In this document: positions 17,145 through 26,017 of the stretch, in pieces
Position numbering within the stretch: the stretch's first letter is position 1
How the letters are laid out: every line of letters begins with the position of its first letter
From: Deltaproteobacteria bacterium RBG_16_49_23
Lineage (GTDB): Bacteria > Desulfobacterota > BSN033 > UBA1163
Length of the DNA stretch: 42,991 nucleotides
Assembly (NCBI GenBank): GCA_001798855.1
Contig: MGQQ01000041.1
Location: forward strand, 1-42,991
Direction of reading: 5' to 3'
Translations under genes and position numbers: made by a program
Notes under the pieces: generated by a model
The model's database searches: none
What the model was told of the DNA's origin: nothing
What the model saw: the letters and a program-made list of their open reading frames with translations, nothing else

Positions 17145-17813
17145 CTAATACATTCCAACATCAATCGGCGCCTCTTTGTCAATGTTATGCAGCCGCTGGG
17201 CAAAAGCAGCCAACAACTGCTTCCGGTCCTCATCCGTTCGGTGGACAGGAGCATAGATAATGTGAGGGCTTAATACATCAAATCCGACGAACTGTAACAT
17301 TCCCCGTTGAATCGGGCGAAGGATAGCGCCTATGTCGCCGTTGAATCCTCCTTTAATATAAGCCTCATCCGGTCCACCCGTCGTTAATGAAATCAAGGCG
17401 CGTTTCCCCCGGAACACTCCATTTTCATAAAAATGCCCGTCACCATAGGTGCGGCCCATTGCAAAGACGCGATCAACCCACCCCTTCAGAATTCCCGGAA
17501 GGCCGAACCACCAAAGCGGAAACTGCCAGATCATGAGGTCGCACCATTCCAGCTTCTGCATTTCCACCTCAATTTCGGGAGCGAAACCGCTAACCTCAGT
17601 GGCATGCATTTCTTCAATCTGCTGTTTGAAGTAGTTTGGGTCTTTGACTAAAACGAAGTTGCGGCGGTCCGAAACCGGGTCGAACCCCATGGCATAGAGG
17701 TCTGAGACCCGCACTTCATGTCCAATGGCCTGGAGCGTTTCGACGGCGGTTCGGAATAGTGCGCCATTGAAGCTCTGGGATTCAGCGTGTCCAATCACAA
17801 TGAACACTTTCAT
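17145..17813 (-). CDS. NAD(P)H:quinone reductase, flavodoxin-2 family (MdaB/KefF/NQO type)
   Basis: 222 residues. FMN/FAD-binding flavodoxin-like fold: [14 protein letters not shown] at residues 6-19, then [20 protein letters not shown] near 98-117, the ring-stacking aromatic motif of the family, and TTGGPDEAY. It should reduce quinones or other electrophiles by two electrons. It follows the molybdenum hydroxylase by about 120 bases and lies in a run controlled, I infer, by the divergent HxlR protein; HxlR-family regulators commonly control such reductases. The start has AAGGAGG upstream. Confidence 0.87.
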   Translation of the reverse strand: MKVFIVIGHAESQSFNGALFRTAVETLQAIGHEVRVSDLYAMGFDPVSDRRNFVLVKDPNYFKQQIEEMHATEVSGFAPEIEVEMQKLEWCDLMIWQFPLWWFGLPGILKGWVDRVFAMGRTYGDGHFYENGVFRGKRALISLTTGGPDEAYIKGGFNGDIGAILRPIQRGMLQFVGFDVLSPHIIYAPVHRTDEDRKQLLAAFAQRLHNIDKEAPIDVGMY

Positions 17814-17935
17814 CGAAAATCATCCTCCTTTTGCTGCCTGACGAAACAGTCTTCAACTGAGATCGGCAGCGAGCAGCTCCAAAAGCGAATCAGGGAAATA
17901 TCTCCTTTCATATTTCTTTCATTGGCCTTCAGCGC

Positions 17936-20101
17936 TCAAACCTTTTTCAACTCGTCCCTGCGGATGGGTAAACGTCTAATCCTCTTGCCTGTGGCTGCAA
18001 AGATGGCGTTGCCAACCGCAGGGGCAATCGGCGGCACTCCAGGTTCTCCCACTCCGCTCGGTGGCTCCTGACTCGGCACGATGTAAACCTCTACATGGGG
18101 CATCTCGTTTATGCGCAATACCGGATAATCGTTGAAATTGCTCTGTTCCACGCGGCCATCTTTAAAGGTGATAGCCCCATGGAGAGCAGCGGAAAGGCCG
18201 AAGACGATTCCTGACTCCATCTGCGCCTCAATGGTGTTGGGATTCACTATTCTGCCGCAGTCAATGGCGCACACCACCTTATGGACACGCACTTCCCCTT
18301 TTGGGTTCACTGACACCTCCGCCACCTGAGCGACGAAGCTGCCAAAGGACTTATGCACGGCGATCCCACGAAAACGGCCTTTAGCCAGCGGTTTACCCCA
18401 ACCGGCTTTCTTTACCGCAAGGTTCAGCGCGCCAAGATGGCGCGGATGATTTGCGAGAAGCCCGCGACGAAATTCATAGGGGTCTTTGCCGGCCGCATGG
18501 GCCAACTCATCGATAAAACTCTCCACAACAAAGGCAGTGTGCGAATGGCCGACGGAGCGCCACCACAGAACCGGAACACCGATCTTGGGGGTATGCAGAT
18601 CGACGAGAACGTTTGGGATCTCATAAGGCATGTTTGCCGCCCCTTCGACGGATGACCCATCTACGCCGTCCTTCACCATGGTTGCAAGAAACGTTCCTTC
18701 CAGGATCGATTGTCCAACGATCGTGTGCTGCCAGGCGATCAGGTGGCCGTTCGCGCCGAGCCCCGCCTCCATCCGGTCATACCACATCGGGCGATAGTAG
18801 CCTCCTTTGATGTCGTCTTCTCGGGTCCAGATCACTTTGACGGGTCTCTCGATCGCCTTTGCGACCTGGACCGCCTCGATGACAAAATCCGAGTGAGGAT
18901 TTGCACGGCGGCCGAAACCGCCGCCCAAGAGGGTCGTGTGAATTTTGACTTGTTCCGGTTTGAGTCCTGAGACGCGCGCCGCCGCATCCCTGTCAAAGGT
19001 CTGGGACTGGGTGCCGGTCCAAATTTCACAACGATCGGCCCGCAGATCAACCAGACAGTTCAACGGCTCCATGGTAGCATGGGCGAGATAGGGGACCTCA
19101 TACACCGCCTCAATTCTCTTCGTCGCTTTTGTCATGGCCGTTCGGAGGTCACCCCGCTGCGCCGCCACGGCGCCCGGTTTTTTTGCCAGCTCAGCGTACT
19201 GCTCACGCTGCGCCTGACTATCAAACGTGACGAGAGGACCCTCTTCCCAGACGACCTCCAATGCCTCACGGCCGAGATGGGCCGACCAGAAGCTGTCTGC
19301 GATAACGGCCACTCCTGAATCGATCTGCACCACCGCTTTGACGCCCGGCGCTGTTTTCGCCTTCCCAGCATTAAAACTTTTTACCTTCCCACCGAAAACG
19401 GGTGGACGTGCGACCAGGGCGGTGAGCATACCCGGGAACTTGACGTCGATACCGAAGAGCGCACTGCCATTGGTCTTTTTTGGGGTATCGAGGCGTTTCA
19501 TCGATTTGCCAATGACCTTAAAGTCTTTAGGCTGTTTTAAGGGAACGTCTTGCGGCGGCTTCATTTGAGCCGCTTTCTCCACTAACTTACCATAAGAGAG
19601 TCGCCTTTTAGTTCCTTCATGGATGACGAAACCCTTCTCTGCCTGGCAACCCGCTTTGTTCACCTTCCACGTTTCAGCAGCGGCGGCGATCAGCATTTCC
19701 CTGGCGGCGGCGCCGGCTTTACGAAACCGTTCCCACTCGCTTGAAACACTTGTACTGCCGCCGGTCAACTGGATCCCGAAAGCAGTATGGTTATATTCGG
19801 GAGCCACCGGCGCTGACTCAACACGCACTTTGCTCCAATCGCACTCGAGCTCCTCGGCAACGAGCATCGGCAGGGAGGTGTATACTCCTTGCCCCATTTC
19901 GGATTTATTAATGATGATGGTCACCAGGTCATCAGCGCCGATGCGAATGAAAGCGTTTGGTGTAAAGGGGGCTGCTGCCGGCGTTGCCGCTGCACGGAAG
20001 GATTCGCGCAAAGGAAGGGAAAAGCCGAGTATTAATCCTCCTCCGATCAAAGCGCCGGTCCTTAAAAAATCACGACGACTCACGTTGATAATCTCGTTCA
20101 T
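17936..20101 (-). CDS. iorB: Tat-exported molybdenum hydroxylase large subunit (isoquinoline 1-oxidoreductase beta type)
   Basis: 721 residues. The twin-arginine signal SRRDFLRTG is at residues 8-16, so the folded enzyme is exported. Two molybdopterin-binding aldehyde oxidase/xanthine dehydrogenase modules follow; the [15 protein letters not shown] motif binds the cofactor, and the catalytic Glu lies in GVGEPGVPP near the C terminus. The architecture matches IorB-type enzymes that hydroxylate N-heterocycles or oxidise aldehydes. Its ATG overlaps the stop of the small-subunit gene (ATGA), indicating translational coupling. No haem-containing third subunit is encoded nearby. Substrate unknown. 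Confidence 0.9.
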   Translation of the reverse strand: MNEIINVSRRDFLRTGALIGGGLILGFSLPLRESFRAAATPAAAPFTPNAFIRIGADDLVTIIINKSEMGQGVYTSLPMLVAEELECDWSKVRVESAPVAPEYNHTAFGIQLTGGSTSVSSEWERFRKAGAAAREMLIAAAAETWKVNKAGCQAEKGFVIHEGTKRRLSYGKLVEKAAQMKPPQDVPLKQPKDFKVIGKSMKRLDTPKKTNGSALFGIDVKFPGMLTALVARPPVFGGKVKSFNAGKAKTAPGVKAVVQIDSGVAVIADSFWSAHLGREALEVVWEEGPLVTFDSQAQREQYAELAKKPGAVAAQRGDLRTAMTKATKRIEAVYEVPYLAHATMEPLNCLVDLRADRCEIWTGTQSQTFDRDAAARVSGLKPEQVKIHTTLLGGGFGRRANPHSDFVIEAVQVAKAIERPVKVIWTREDDIKGGYYRPMWYDRMEAGLGANGHLIAWQHTIVGQSILEGTFLATMVKDGVDGSSVEGAANMPYEIPNVLVDLHTPKIGVPVLWWRSVGHSHTAFVVESFIDELAHAAGKDPYEFRRGLLANHPRHLGALNLAVKKAGWGKPLAKGRFRGIAVHKSFGSFVAQVAEVSVNPKGEVRVHKVVCAIDCGRIVNPNTIEAQMESGIVFGLSAALHGAITFKDGRVEQSNFNDYPVLRINEMPHVEVYIVPSQEPPSGVGEPGVPPIAPAVGNAIFAATGKRIRRLPIRRDELKKV

Positions 20102-20562
20102 CGCTTGCCTCCTTTGTTCATCATCTTAGCTGCGCGATGAATAGCACGGCGAATCCGTTGATAAGTCCCGCAACGACAGATGATCCCGAACATGAAATCA
20201 TCGATGTCTGCATCATTAGGTTGAGGCTTCTTTTTCAGCAGGGCTGCCGCTGCCATGATCTGTCCTGATTGACAGTAGCCGCATTGGGGAACGTCTTCCG
20301 AAATCCAGGCCTTCTTGACAGGATGATTCTCAGGAATCCCCTCTATAGTGGTAATCTTTTTCCCCTGCGCCTCTTTGACCGAAATCTGGCAAGAGCGTTC
20401 AGCCTTACCGTCAATATGGACGATGCACGAACCACAGAGGGCCATGTCACATCCATACTTTGTCCCTGTGAGTCCTAACTGTTCACGTATCACCCATAAC
20501 AATGGGACATCCGGATCGACATCCACTTCATAGCGTTTCCCATTAACGTGAAGAGAAATCAC
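20098..20562 (-). CDS. iorA: [2Fe-2S] small subunit of the molybdenum hydroxylase
   Basis: About 154 residues with the two iron-sulfur clusters of the xanthine-dehydrogenase family: plant-type cluster C38-x4-C43-x2-C46-x11-C58 ([15 protein letters not shown]) and helical cluster C94-x2-C97 with C129-x-C131 (QCGYCQSG ... [11 protein letters not shown]). It passes electrons from the molybdenum centre of the large subunit. It has no signal of its own and presumably travels with IorB through the Tat system. I start at the GTG at 20562, five bases after GGAGG, rather than the TTG one codon earlier, which would sit too close to it. Confidence 0.9.
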   Translation of the reverse strand: MISLHVNGKRYEVDVDPDVPLLWVIREQLGLTGTKYGCDMALCGSCIVHIDGKAERSCQISVKEAQGKKITTIEGIPENHPVKKAWISEDVPQCGYCQSGQIMAAAALLKKKPQPNDADIDDFMFGIICRCGTYQRIRRAIHRAAKMMNKGGKR

Positions 20563-20663
20563 CAATGCCTCCTTCCTTCATTTGATAAAAGATGAAAAAG
20601 TAAAATTTTGGGTTGGCACACGTACAGTTCTCAAAAAAGGCGATAAACTCTCACAGGTATAGA

Positions 20664-21530
20664 CTATTTAAAGGCTTCTACATAATCCGTTGCGAATTGG
20701 TTGAAAGACATTGGTTTTTTCCCCGTAACTCTTTCTACATCAGGCGATAGGGCCGCAGTATAGCCCGCTCTTTGAATGGCATACAATTCGATCAAGGCTT
20801 CAACAATCACCTCCGGCATGCCTGCTTCTCTCATTCCCCGGCGTGCATCGTCTTCAGAAACATTGACATAATTAATTTTTCTGCCTGTGACCTTGGAAAG
20901 AATTTCCGCCACCTCGTGATTGGACAGAGCCTCAGGCCCCGTCAGATTATATGCTCTGTTCTCATGTCCACTTTTGGTGAGTACGGCAGCGGCCGCGGCC
21001 GCAATATCCCGAACATCCACAAGGGCCGCCTTGCCATCTCCAACCGGTAGATAAAAGGCATTCTGAGTTTTGATCGTATATCCAAATAGGTTGGCGTAGT
21101 TTTGCATAAATGAGTTTGGACGCAAAAAAGTGTAAGGAATGCCGGAGGCCTCAATCATTTTTTCAATTTCCCGATGCCATCTACTCAGTGTGATTCCCGG
21201 CTCTATATCGGCGCCCAACCCTGATGACCTGACGATATATTTCACCCCTCCTTTTTTTGCCTCCTCCACCAAATGGGCACCCATTTCGACCATATTGGGA
21301 ACAAGGGGAGTAAGCAAATAAACCTTTTCAATGCCTCTGAAAGCGTCTCGAAGGGTTTCCGGTCTATTAAAATCAAGTTCTACCGGCTCCGCTCCAGCCT
21401 CTTTGATGATAGGGACATTTTTTGCTGAATGAACAGCAGCCCGAACATTCTCCCCGAGAACGGATAATTGCTTCACGATTTGAAGACCAATATTCCCAGT
21501 TGCTCCTGTAACCAAGATTCTATTTGCCAT
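20664..21530 (-). CDS. NmrA-like NAD(P)-binding protein (QorB-type SDR)
   Basis: 288 residues. An atypical short-chain dehydrogenase fold: GATGNIG at residues 9-15, DFNRPETL for the adenosine ring, VRSSGLGA, and RPNSFMQNY. Family members are quinone reductases of the QorB type or redox-sensing NmrA regulators. It is the first gene of the minus-strand redox run and faces the HxlR-family regulator across a 560-base gap containing a dyad and a repeat element. AAGGAGGG lies upstream of the start. Enzyme versus sensor cannot be decided. Confidence 0.83.
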   Translation of the reverse strand: MANRILVTGATGNIGLQIVKQLSVLGENVRAAVHSAKNVPIIKEAGAEPVELDFNRPETLRDAFRGIEKVYLLTPLVPNMVEMGAHLVEEAKKGGVKYIVRSSGLGADIEPGITLSRWHREIEKMIEASGIPYTFLRPNSFMQNYANLFGYTIKTQNAFYLPVGDGKAALVDVRDIAAAAAAVLTKSGHENRAYNLTGPEALSNHEVAEILSKVTGRKINYVNVSEDDARRGMREAGMPEVIVEALIELYAIQRAGYTAALSPDVERVTGKKPMSFNQFATDYVEAFK

Positions 21531-21680
21531 GATCTTCCCTCCTTATTAAGTTTTTATAACTACTTCGCCTCTCTCCTTACTCCCCTTTTAATGAGTATAT
21601 GGAATTTTGGTTTTTGATTTTCGCATGTTAGTATAAATTAAACAGTAGCGCTTAATTCGTCAAGTAGGCACTATTTTGTC

Positions 21681-21706
21681 TTATAGTATCTTGAAAGAAA
21701 CTATAA
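21681..21706. promoter_or_regulatory. Dyad TTATAGT-N12-ACTATAA, possible HxlR operator
   Basis: A perfect 7-bp inverted repeat lies between the divergent NmrA-like and hxlR genes, at a position suited to the control of the NmrA-led operon. HxlR-family dimers bind such dyads; the link is an inference from location. Confidence 0.4.
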
Positions 21707-21713
21707 AGATGTT

Positions 21714-22025
21714 AAAAGATTGTATCAATTTAGTTGTTTGAAATCGTCTTGTAAAATCCCTCCCCTGCCTTCGCCGAAGCGCCTGCCCGCTTCACGAGGC
21801 TTTGGGAGGCGGGGCTTCGTGCAGGCAGGCAACCTCCTTTTGCTCGCCGCGCCCGCCGTGCTCGCGCACCGTCGCGGCAGGCATGCGCTGGCGTAGCGGG
21901 CCAAAGGGAGGAGTAACCCCCCTTTCTCCCCCCTTAAAATAAGGGGGGATGGGGGGGGTATGACAAAGGGGGATGAAGGGGGATTAAATCAGTTTTTTCA
22001 AAGCACTAAAGTGTTACTAAAGGTT
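21714..22025. mobile_element. Miniature inverted-repeat element, copy A (older, with internal insertion)
   Basis: Terminal repeats at 21722-21743 and 21996-22017 match at 18 of 22 bases (ends GTATCA / GTAACA once complemented). Flanking 8-mers AAAAGATT and TAAAGGTT agree at six positions, like an aged target duplication. The interior (about 21770-22000) holds nested GC-rich palindromes and CCCCCC/GGGGGG hairpins. Similarity to copy B (38016-38147, opposite orientation) extends inward past the ends (AATCCCCCTTCATC, TCCCTCCCCT). No coding frame is credible. Confidence 0.7.
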
Positions 22026-22089
22026 GATTTTATAAAATATCTTCAGGTTTTGTCGCACTGAAAAAGATGGTTAAAAGGAGCGCCTGACA

Positions 22090-22416
22090 ATGGAAAAGAC
22101 AAAAAAGAGGGAATACAACTGCCCAGTAGAGGCAACATTAAGTGTCATCGGAGGTAAATGGAAGGTATTAATTTTGTGGCATTTAAAGGATGACATCAGG
22201 CGTTTTTCTGATTTGAAAAAATTAATTCCCGGAATTACTCAGAAAATGTTGACGGGACAACTCAGAGAGTTAGAAGCGGATGGCTTAATAAATAGAAAAA
22301 TATATGCGGAAGTGCCCCCCAAAGTGGAATATTCCCTTACTCCATCCGGAGAAAGCTTGAGACCGGTTTTAGATTTGATGTGCAAATGGGGTACTGAGAA
22401 TAGGTATCAGATTTGA
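22090..22416 (+). CDS. HxlR-family transcriptional regulator
   Basis: 108 residues, a whole winged-helix HxlR domain: [53 protein letters not shown] (recognition helix) and [12 protein letters not shown] (wing). Cysteines at residue 11 and near 98 match the positions used by YodB/QorR-type members that sense quinones and other electrophiles. It is divergent from the NmrA-like/molybdenum hydroxylase/quinone reductase run, the usual arrangement for such a regulator and its targets. AAGGAG precedes the ATG. Confidence 0.92.
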   Translation: MEKTKKREYNCPVEATLSVIGGKWKVLILWHLKDDIRRFSDLKKLIPGITQKMLTGQLRELEADGLINRKIYAEVPPKVEYSLTPSGESLRPVLDLMCKWGTENRYQI

Positions 22417-22477
22417 TAAGATATTGCTTCTTGACGGGGGAGCATAGGCAGAACAGACTTTTATCCGCCTACGCAGA

Positions 22478-22646
22478 AGACCACGGGCTCTGCCCGTGGA
22501 TGAATGCGTAACCCTTGATTGGATCATTCATTCGCCGCAGTATTAATGCTTCGGCGGATTTCGCCACTGGCGGATAACCCTCCGAAGCCTTGGCGTAGGA
22601 GGGTATTTCATGGAGGTACCACGGGCTTTGCCCGTGGGGCTCCATG
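22478..22646. repeat. Hairpin-rich intergenic region with two CCACGGGC/GCCCGTGG hairpins
   Basis: Two near-identical hairpins (about 22482-22500 and 22619-22637) bracket further inverted repeats (CGCCG/CGGCG, CCTCC/GGAGG). The second is extended by CATGGAG/CTCCATG arms. The block ends 24 bases before enhancer copy 3. I see no gene in 22417-22855. Confidence 0.6.
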
Positions 22647-22670
22647 TATGAGATATTGGCCTTTTGTAGA

Positions 22671-22697
22671 TTTGCAAAATATTCGCAAAACTGCAAG
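22671..22697 (+). promoter_or_regulatory. Candidate enhancer, copy 3
   Basis: Plus-strand 27-bp site of pattern TTTGC-N8-GCA-N6-GCAA. Its first base is 120 bases before the sigma-54 promoter at 22791. It is closest to copy 2 and shares flanking CTTTTGTA with it. Confidence 0.65.
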
Positions 22698-22790
22698 GCA
22701 GAAATTTTCTATCAAGATGTTTCCATTGCTCTCCTTAAGAAAATTTCATAGATCCCAATAGGTTATAAAATAATAGGACCATAAAAATAT

Positions 22791-22806
22791 TGGCACTTGT
22801 CTTGCA
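22791..22806 (+). promoter_or_regulatory. Sigma-54 promoter of the TRAP transporter operon
   Basis: TGGCAC-TTGTC-TTGCA is a perfect fit to the -24/-12 consensus. Expected transcription start near 22818; the dctP ATG is 50 bases after the -12 box with a GGAGGTGGG ribosome site. Confidence 0.85.
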
Positions 22807-22855
22807 AATCCATAAAGCTGATTTATCAAATTATAAATTCTATGGAGGTGGGATT

Positions 22856-23944
22856 ATGAGGAAAAGAGTACTATTCATTGGCGTGATGATGTTAGTAATT
22901 GGTTTTGCATTGGTTTCAACAGCCCAGGCCCAAGCAATTAAGTGGCGAATGGCCACCGGTCGAACACCTGCTTTAACACCCCATCACGAAGGTGATTTAC
23001 GGTTTGCAGAAACGGTGAATAAGATGAGCGGAGCTCGACTGACGGTTACCGTCCATCCCGCTGGCGAGCTGATGCCAGCCTTTGAGGTATTTGATGGGGT
23101 GAGGAAAGGAGTCGTCGAATTGGGGGGCGCCTGGTCCACTTATTGGACCGGCAAGAATACCGCCTTTGACCTGTTTTGCTCGCTCGGATTTATAATGACC
23201 CCTTCTGACTGGATGACATGGCTCTATGAAGGGGGAGGTCTGAAATTGGGTCAGGAGCTTTATGGGAAATATGGCATGATGTACTTTCCCTTTAGTGTTC
23301 TTGGTCCGGAGTCCGGTTTTCGAACCAATAAACCGATAAAAACCCTCGCTGATTTTAAAGGAGTAATATTAAGAACAGGCGTTCTCCAAACCATCTATGT
23401 CTTGGAGCAGATTGGAGCCAAACCCGTTCGAATCCCGGGTGGGGAGATATACATGGCCCTCAAGTTAGGCACAATAGATGGCGCTGAATTTAGTGTCCCT
23501 TCTACCGACTGGTCGTTGAAGTTCCAGGAAAATACCAAGTACTGGATTACCCCTGCGGGCTGGCATCAGGTGGGAACAGTAGGCGACTTGATGATCAACA
23601 TGGATGCCTGGAAGAAATTGTCCCCTGATCTACAGGCCATTATAGAGAATGCAGCCATGTCGAACATGGTGTGGACCTATGCTAAAACGAATTGGGAATC
23701 TATCGCGGCTGTGGACAAGTTCAAGGCAGCCGGGATTCAGGAAAGCCATCTTGACCAAAAGGCCGAGGAGAAGCTTGAGGAGCTATGCATTAAGTTTATG
23801 GAAATGGAGGCTGCCAAGAACCCTGACTATGCGAAGATAGCAAAATCCATGGTTGATTTTTTGAAAGGCTTCGATAAGGTTCGCAACATAGAGGGGCGCT
23901 TTAAATCCGGCACTGCTTTGAAGAAATATCCTGAGATAAAGTAG
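22856..23944 (+). CDS. dctP: TRAP transporter solute-binding protein
   Basis: 362 residues from the ATG at 22856. A signal peptide (VLFIGVMMLVIGFALVSTAQAQA, residues about 5-27) precedes a DctP-fold periplasmic receptor: WRMATGRTPALTPHH, RLTVTVHPAGELMPAFE, and the ligand-binding ILRTGVLQ region with the Arg expected to hold the substrate carboxylate. It delivers an organic acid to the DctQM permease encoded next. A longer frame from a TTG at 22790 would overlap the sigma-54 promoter and is rejected. A terminator-like hairpin separates it from dctQ. Substrate unknown. Confidence 0.92.
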   Translation: MRKRVLFIGVMMLVIGFALVSTAQAQAIKWRMATGRTPALTPHHEGDLRFAETVNKMSGARLTVTVHPAGELMPAFEVFDGVRKGVVELGGAWSTYWTGKNTAFDLFCSLGFIMTPSDWMTWLYEGGGLKLGQELYGKYGMMYFPFSVLGPESGFRTNKPIKTLADFKGVILRTGVLQTIYVLEQIGAKPVRIPGGEIYMALKLGTIDGAEFSVPSTDWSLKFQENTKYWITPAGWHQVGTVGDLMINMDAWKKLSPDLQAIIENAAMSNMVWTYAKTNWESIAAVDKFKAAGIQESHLDQKAEEKLEELCIKFMEMEAAKNPDYAKIAKSMVDFLKGFDKVRNIEGRFKSGTALKKYPEIK

Positions 23945-23956
23945 ATCTATGCCCAT

Positions 23957-24003
23957 GAGGTAGTCCCCAGAGTGCTATCTGTTGGGGAGTACCTCTTTTT
24001 TTC
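23957..24003 (+). terminator. Intrinsic terminator/attenuator between dctP and dctQ
   Basis: GAGGTAGTCCCCA and TGGGGAGTACCTC form a 13-bp stem with one mismatch, followed by a run of seven T residues. It should end part of the transcripts after dctP, so that more receptor than permease is made. Confidence 0.8.
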
Positions 24004-24039
24004 ATTCTACCCACGGCTCATCGACATTCGGGAGGGCCT

Positions 24040-24549
24040 ATGAGCATAAAAGCGTTTGTAAAGATATGCGATAGCGTCAGTGATTGGGTCGGGCAGAAAT
24101 TTGCCTGGGTTGCGGTTCCCATCGCGCTGCTGATCGTGTATGAGGTAATTTGCAGAAGAGTGTTTCAAAACCCTCATCTTTGGGCCTTTGAGGTGTCAAC
24201 TTTTTTATATGCCATTCATTTCATGATGGTAGGCGCCTACGGTCTTCTGCACAACAGCCACGTCAACATCGATATTATTTATAACTATCTTCCCCGCCGG
24301 TGGCAAGCCGGCTTGGATGCGGTAAGTTACCTCTTCCTGTTCTTCCCCTATTTTCTTATCTTTCTCTATGCGGGAACAGATTTGGCGGTTGAATCCGTGG
24401 CGATGGGAGAGAAGACCGTCACCGGAACGCCCCTTATTGTTCCGGTATTGAAAACCTTAATACCCTTATCATCTTTTTTTATTTTGCTGCAAGGCCTTTC
24501 CCAGGTTGTGCGTAACCTATACCTTTGCATTCGCGGGAGGGAGCTATGA
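24040..24549 (+). CDS. dctQ: TRAP transporter small permease subunit
   Basis: 169 residues with four hydrophobic membrane segments (about 20-45, 55-78, 90-115, 130-155), the standard DctQ plan; the WAFEVSTFLYAIHFMMVGAY stretch is typical. It partners the large permease to move solute with a sodium or proton gradient. Its stop codon overlaps the dctM ATG (ATGA), indicating coupling. It follows the intrinsic terminator after dctP. Confidence 0.9.
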   Translation: MSIKAFVKICDSVSDWVGQKFAWVAVPIALLIVYEVICRRVFQNPHLWAFEVSTFLYAIHFMMVGAYGLLHNSHVNIDIIYNYLPRRWQAGLDAVSYLFLFFPYFLIFLYAGTDLAVESVAMGEKTVTGTPLIVPVLKTLIPLSSFFILLQGLSQVVRNLYLCIRGREL

Positions 24550-25877
24550 TCGAAGGTCTCGGTGTTGAGCTGATGTCGATCTTAATGTTGGCCGCCCTAA
24601 TTATCGTGCTCATGTTCGGGCATCCCATCGCCTTTGTATTCGGCGGGGTGGGGCTTATATTTGGCTATCTCCTGCGGGGCCCGTCTGTCTTCTATATGTT
24701 CACCAGCCAAGCCATGGGCACCATGGACAGCGGGATTCTAGTCGCCATCGTCATGTTTATTTTAATGGCGAATCTACTGGTTAAATCCGGCATTGCGGAG
24801 GACCTCTTTGAGGCCATCCGCTATCTCATGGGCCCTTTGCGGGGGGGAGTGGCCGTTGCTGTGATTGTGGTATGCATGATTCTGGCCGCCTGCACGGGGA
24901 TTGTGGGCGCCGCGGTCGTGTCGATGGGACTTGCAGCTTTGCCGGTGATGATGAAATATGGGTATGAAAAACGTTTGGCTGCGGGAACGATTTGTGCCGG
25001 CGGCACCTTGGGCATTATGCTTCCGCCGAGCGTCATGCTGATTGCGCTGGCAGACTTAACGGGGTTGTCAGCCGGCAAGTTGCTCGCTGGCGGAGTTTTC
25101 CCCGGGTTCCTCCTCGGAGGACTTTACATTTTATATATTGTTATCCGATGCAGGCTTCGGCCGGAACTGGGTCCCGCCCTTTCTTTGGAGGAGAGAGCCG
25201 CTGTACCGGTAAACGCGAGGCTCAAACTTGCAGTGAAATCAATACTGGCGCCCGGTTTGTTGATCCTAATCGTGCTGGGAAGCATCTTTACCGGGGTCGC
25301 AACGGCAAGGGAAGCGTCAGGTGTTGGAGCGTTCCTGTCTTTCGTGATCGTTTTGATTTACCGTCGGTTTAGCTGGCGGATGTTGAGAGAAGCCCTCCAG
25401 TCTACGGCGAAGAGCGTGGCCATGGTGATGTTCATCATTGTGGCAACGAATTGTTATACGGCGGTGTTTCTGGACTTCGGCGGCGGCAAGGTCATTATGG
25501 AGTATATGGTGGCGTCGGGCTTGGGTAAATGGGGAGCCTTTTTCGTTATGATGCTGTTCATTTTCATACTCGGCATGCCCATTGAGTGGGTGGGCATCAT
25601 TTACCTAGTCGTGCCAATTTTCCTGCCGATTGTGATAAAATTCGGCATTGACCCCCTCTGGTTTACGATATGCGTCGCCGTCAATATGCAAAATGCTTTC
25701 ATATCTCCCCCTGCGGGTGCTTCAATGTTCTATCTCTTAGGGGTATCCAAAGGAACCTTGACGACGGCGGACGTTTTCAGGGGGGTGATGCCTTTTGTAA
25801 TCCTCCAGCTCATTGGCTTGGGGGTTTGTATCGCCTTCCCGTCTGCGGTCCTATTCCTCCCCAATTTGATTAAATAA
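24546..25877 (+). CDS. dctM: TRAP transporter large permease subunit
   Basis: 443 residues from the ATG at 24546, with GGGAGGG just upstream and a 4-base overlap with dctQ. A DctM-type permease with about 11-12 membrane segments; the conserved GHPIAFVFGGVG, AACTGIVGAAVVSMG, GGTLGIMLPPSVMLI and MQNAFISPPAGASMFYL motifs are present, the last two being the cation/solute-site repeats. It is the transport channel for the substrate bound by the dctP product. A weak hairpin CTACTG/CAGTAG follows at 25886-25907. Confidence 0.93.
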   Translation: MIEGLGVELMSILMLAALIIVLMFGHPIAFVFGGVGLIFGYLLRGPSVFYMFTSQAMGTMDSGILVAIVMFILMANLLVKSGIAEDLFEAIRYLMGPLRGGVAVAVIVVCMILAACTGIVGAAVVSMGLAALPVMMKYGYEKRLAAGTICAGGTLGIMLPPSVMLIALADLTGLSAGKLLAGGVFPGFLLGGLYILYIVIRCRLRPELGPALSLEERAAVPVNARLKLAVKSILAPGLLILIVLGSIFTGVATAREASGVGAFLSFVIVLIYRRFSWRMLREALQSTAKSVAMVMFIIVATNCYTAVFLDFGGGKVIMEYMVASGLGKWGAFFVMMLFIFILGMPIEWVGIIYLVVPIFLPIVIKFGIDPLWFTICVAVNMQNAFISPPAGASMFYLLGVSKGTLTTADVFRGVMPFVILQLIGLGVCIAFPSAVLFLPNLIK

Positions 25878-26017
25878 ATGTTATTCTACTGTCTTCAGAA
25901 GCAGTAGATATCGATTAGTAGAAAATGGTTTAGACAGGGAGAAGGATCAAGCCTTCGATCTTAATCCAAAGTTAGATTAAAGAGGTAACAGTAAAATGAG
26001 AAAGGAGGAATAAGAAG

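Noticed and set aside
22790..22855. TTG start extending dctP by 22 residues
   Set aside because: It lies on the sigma-54 promoter itself and would place residues ahead of a normal signal peptide.
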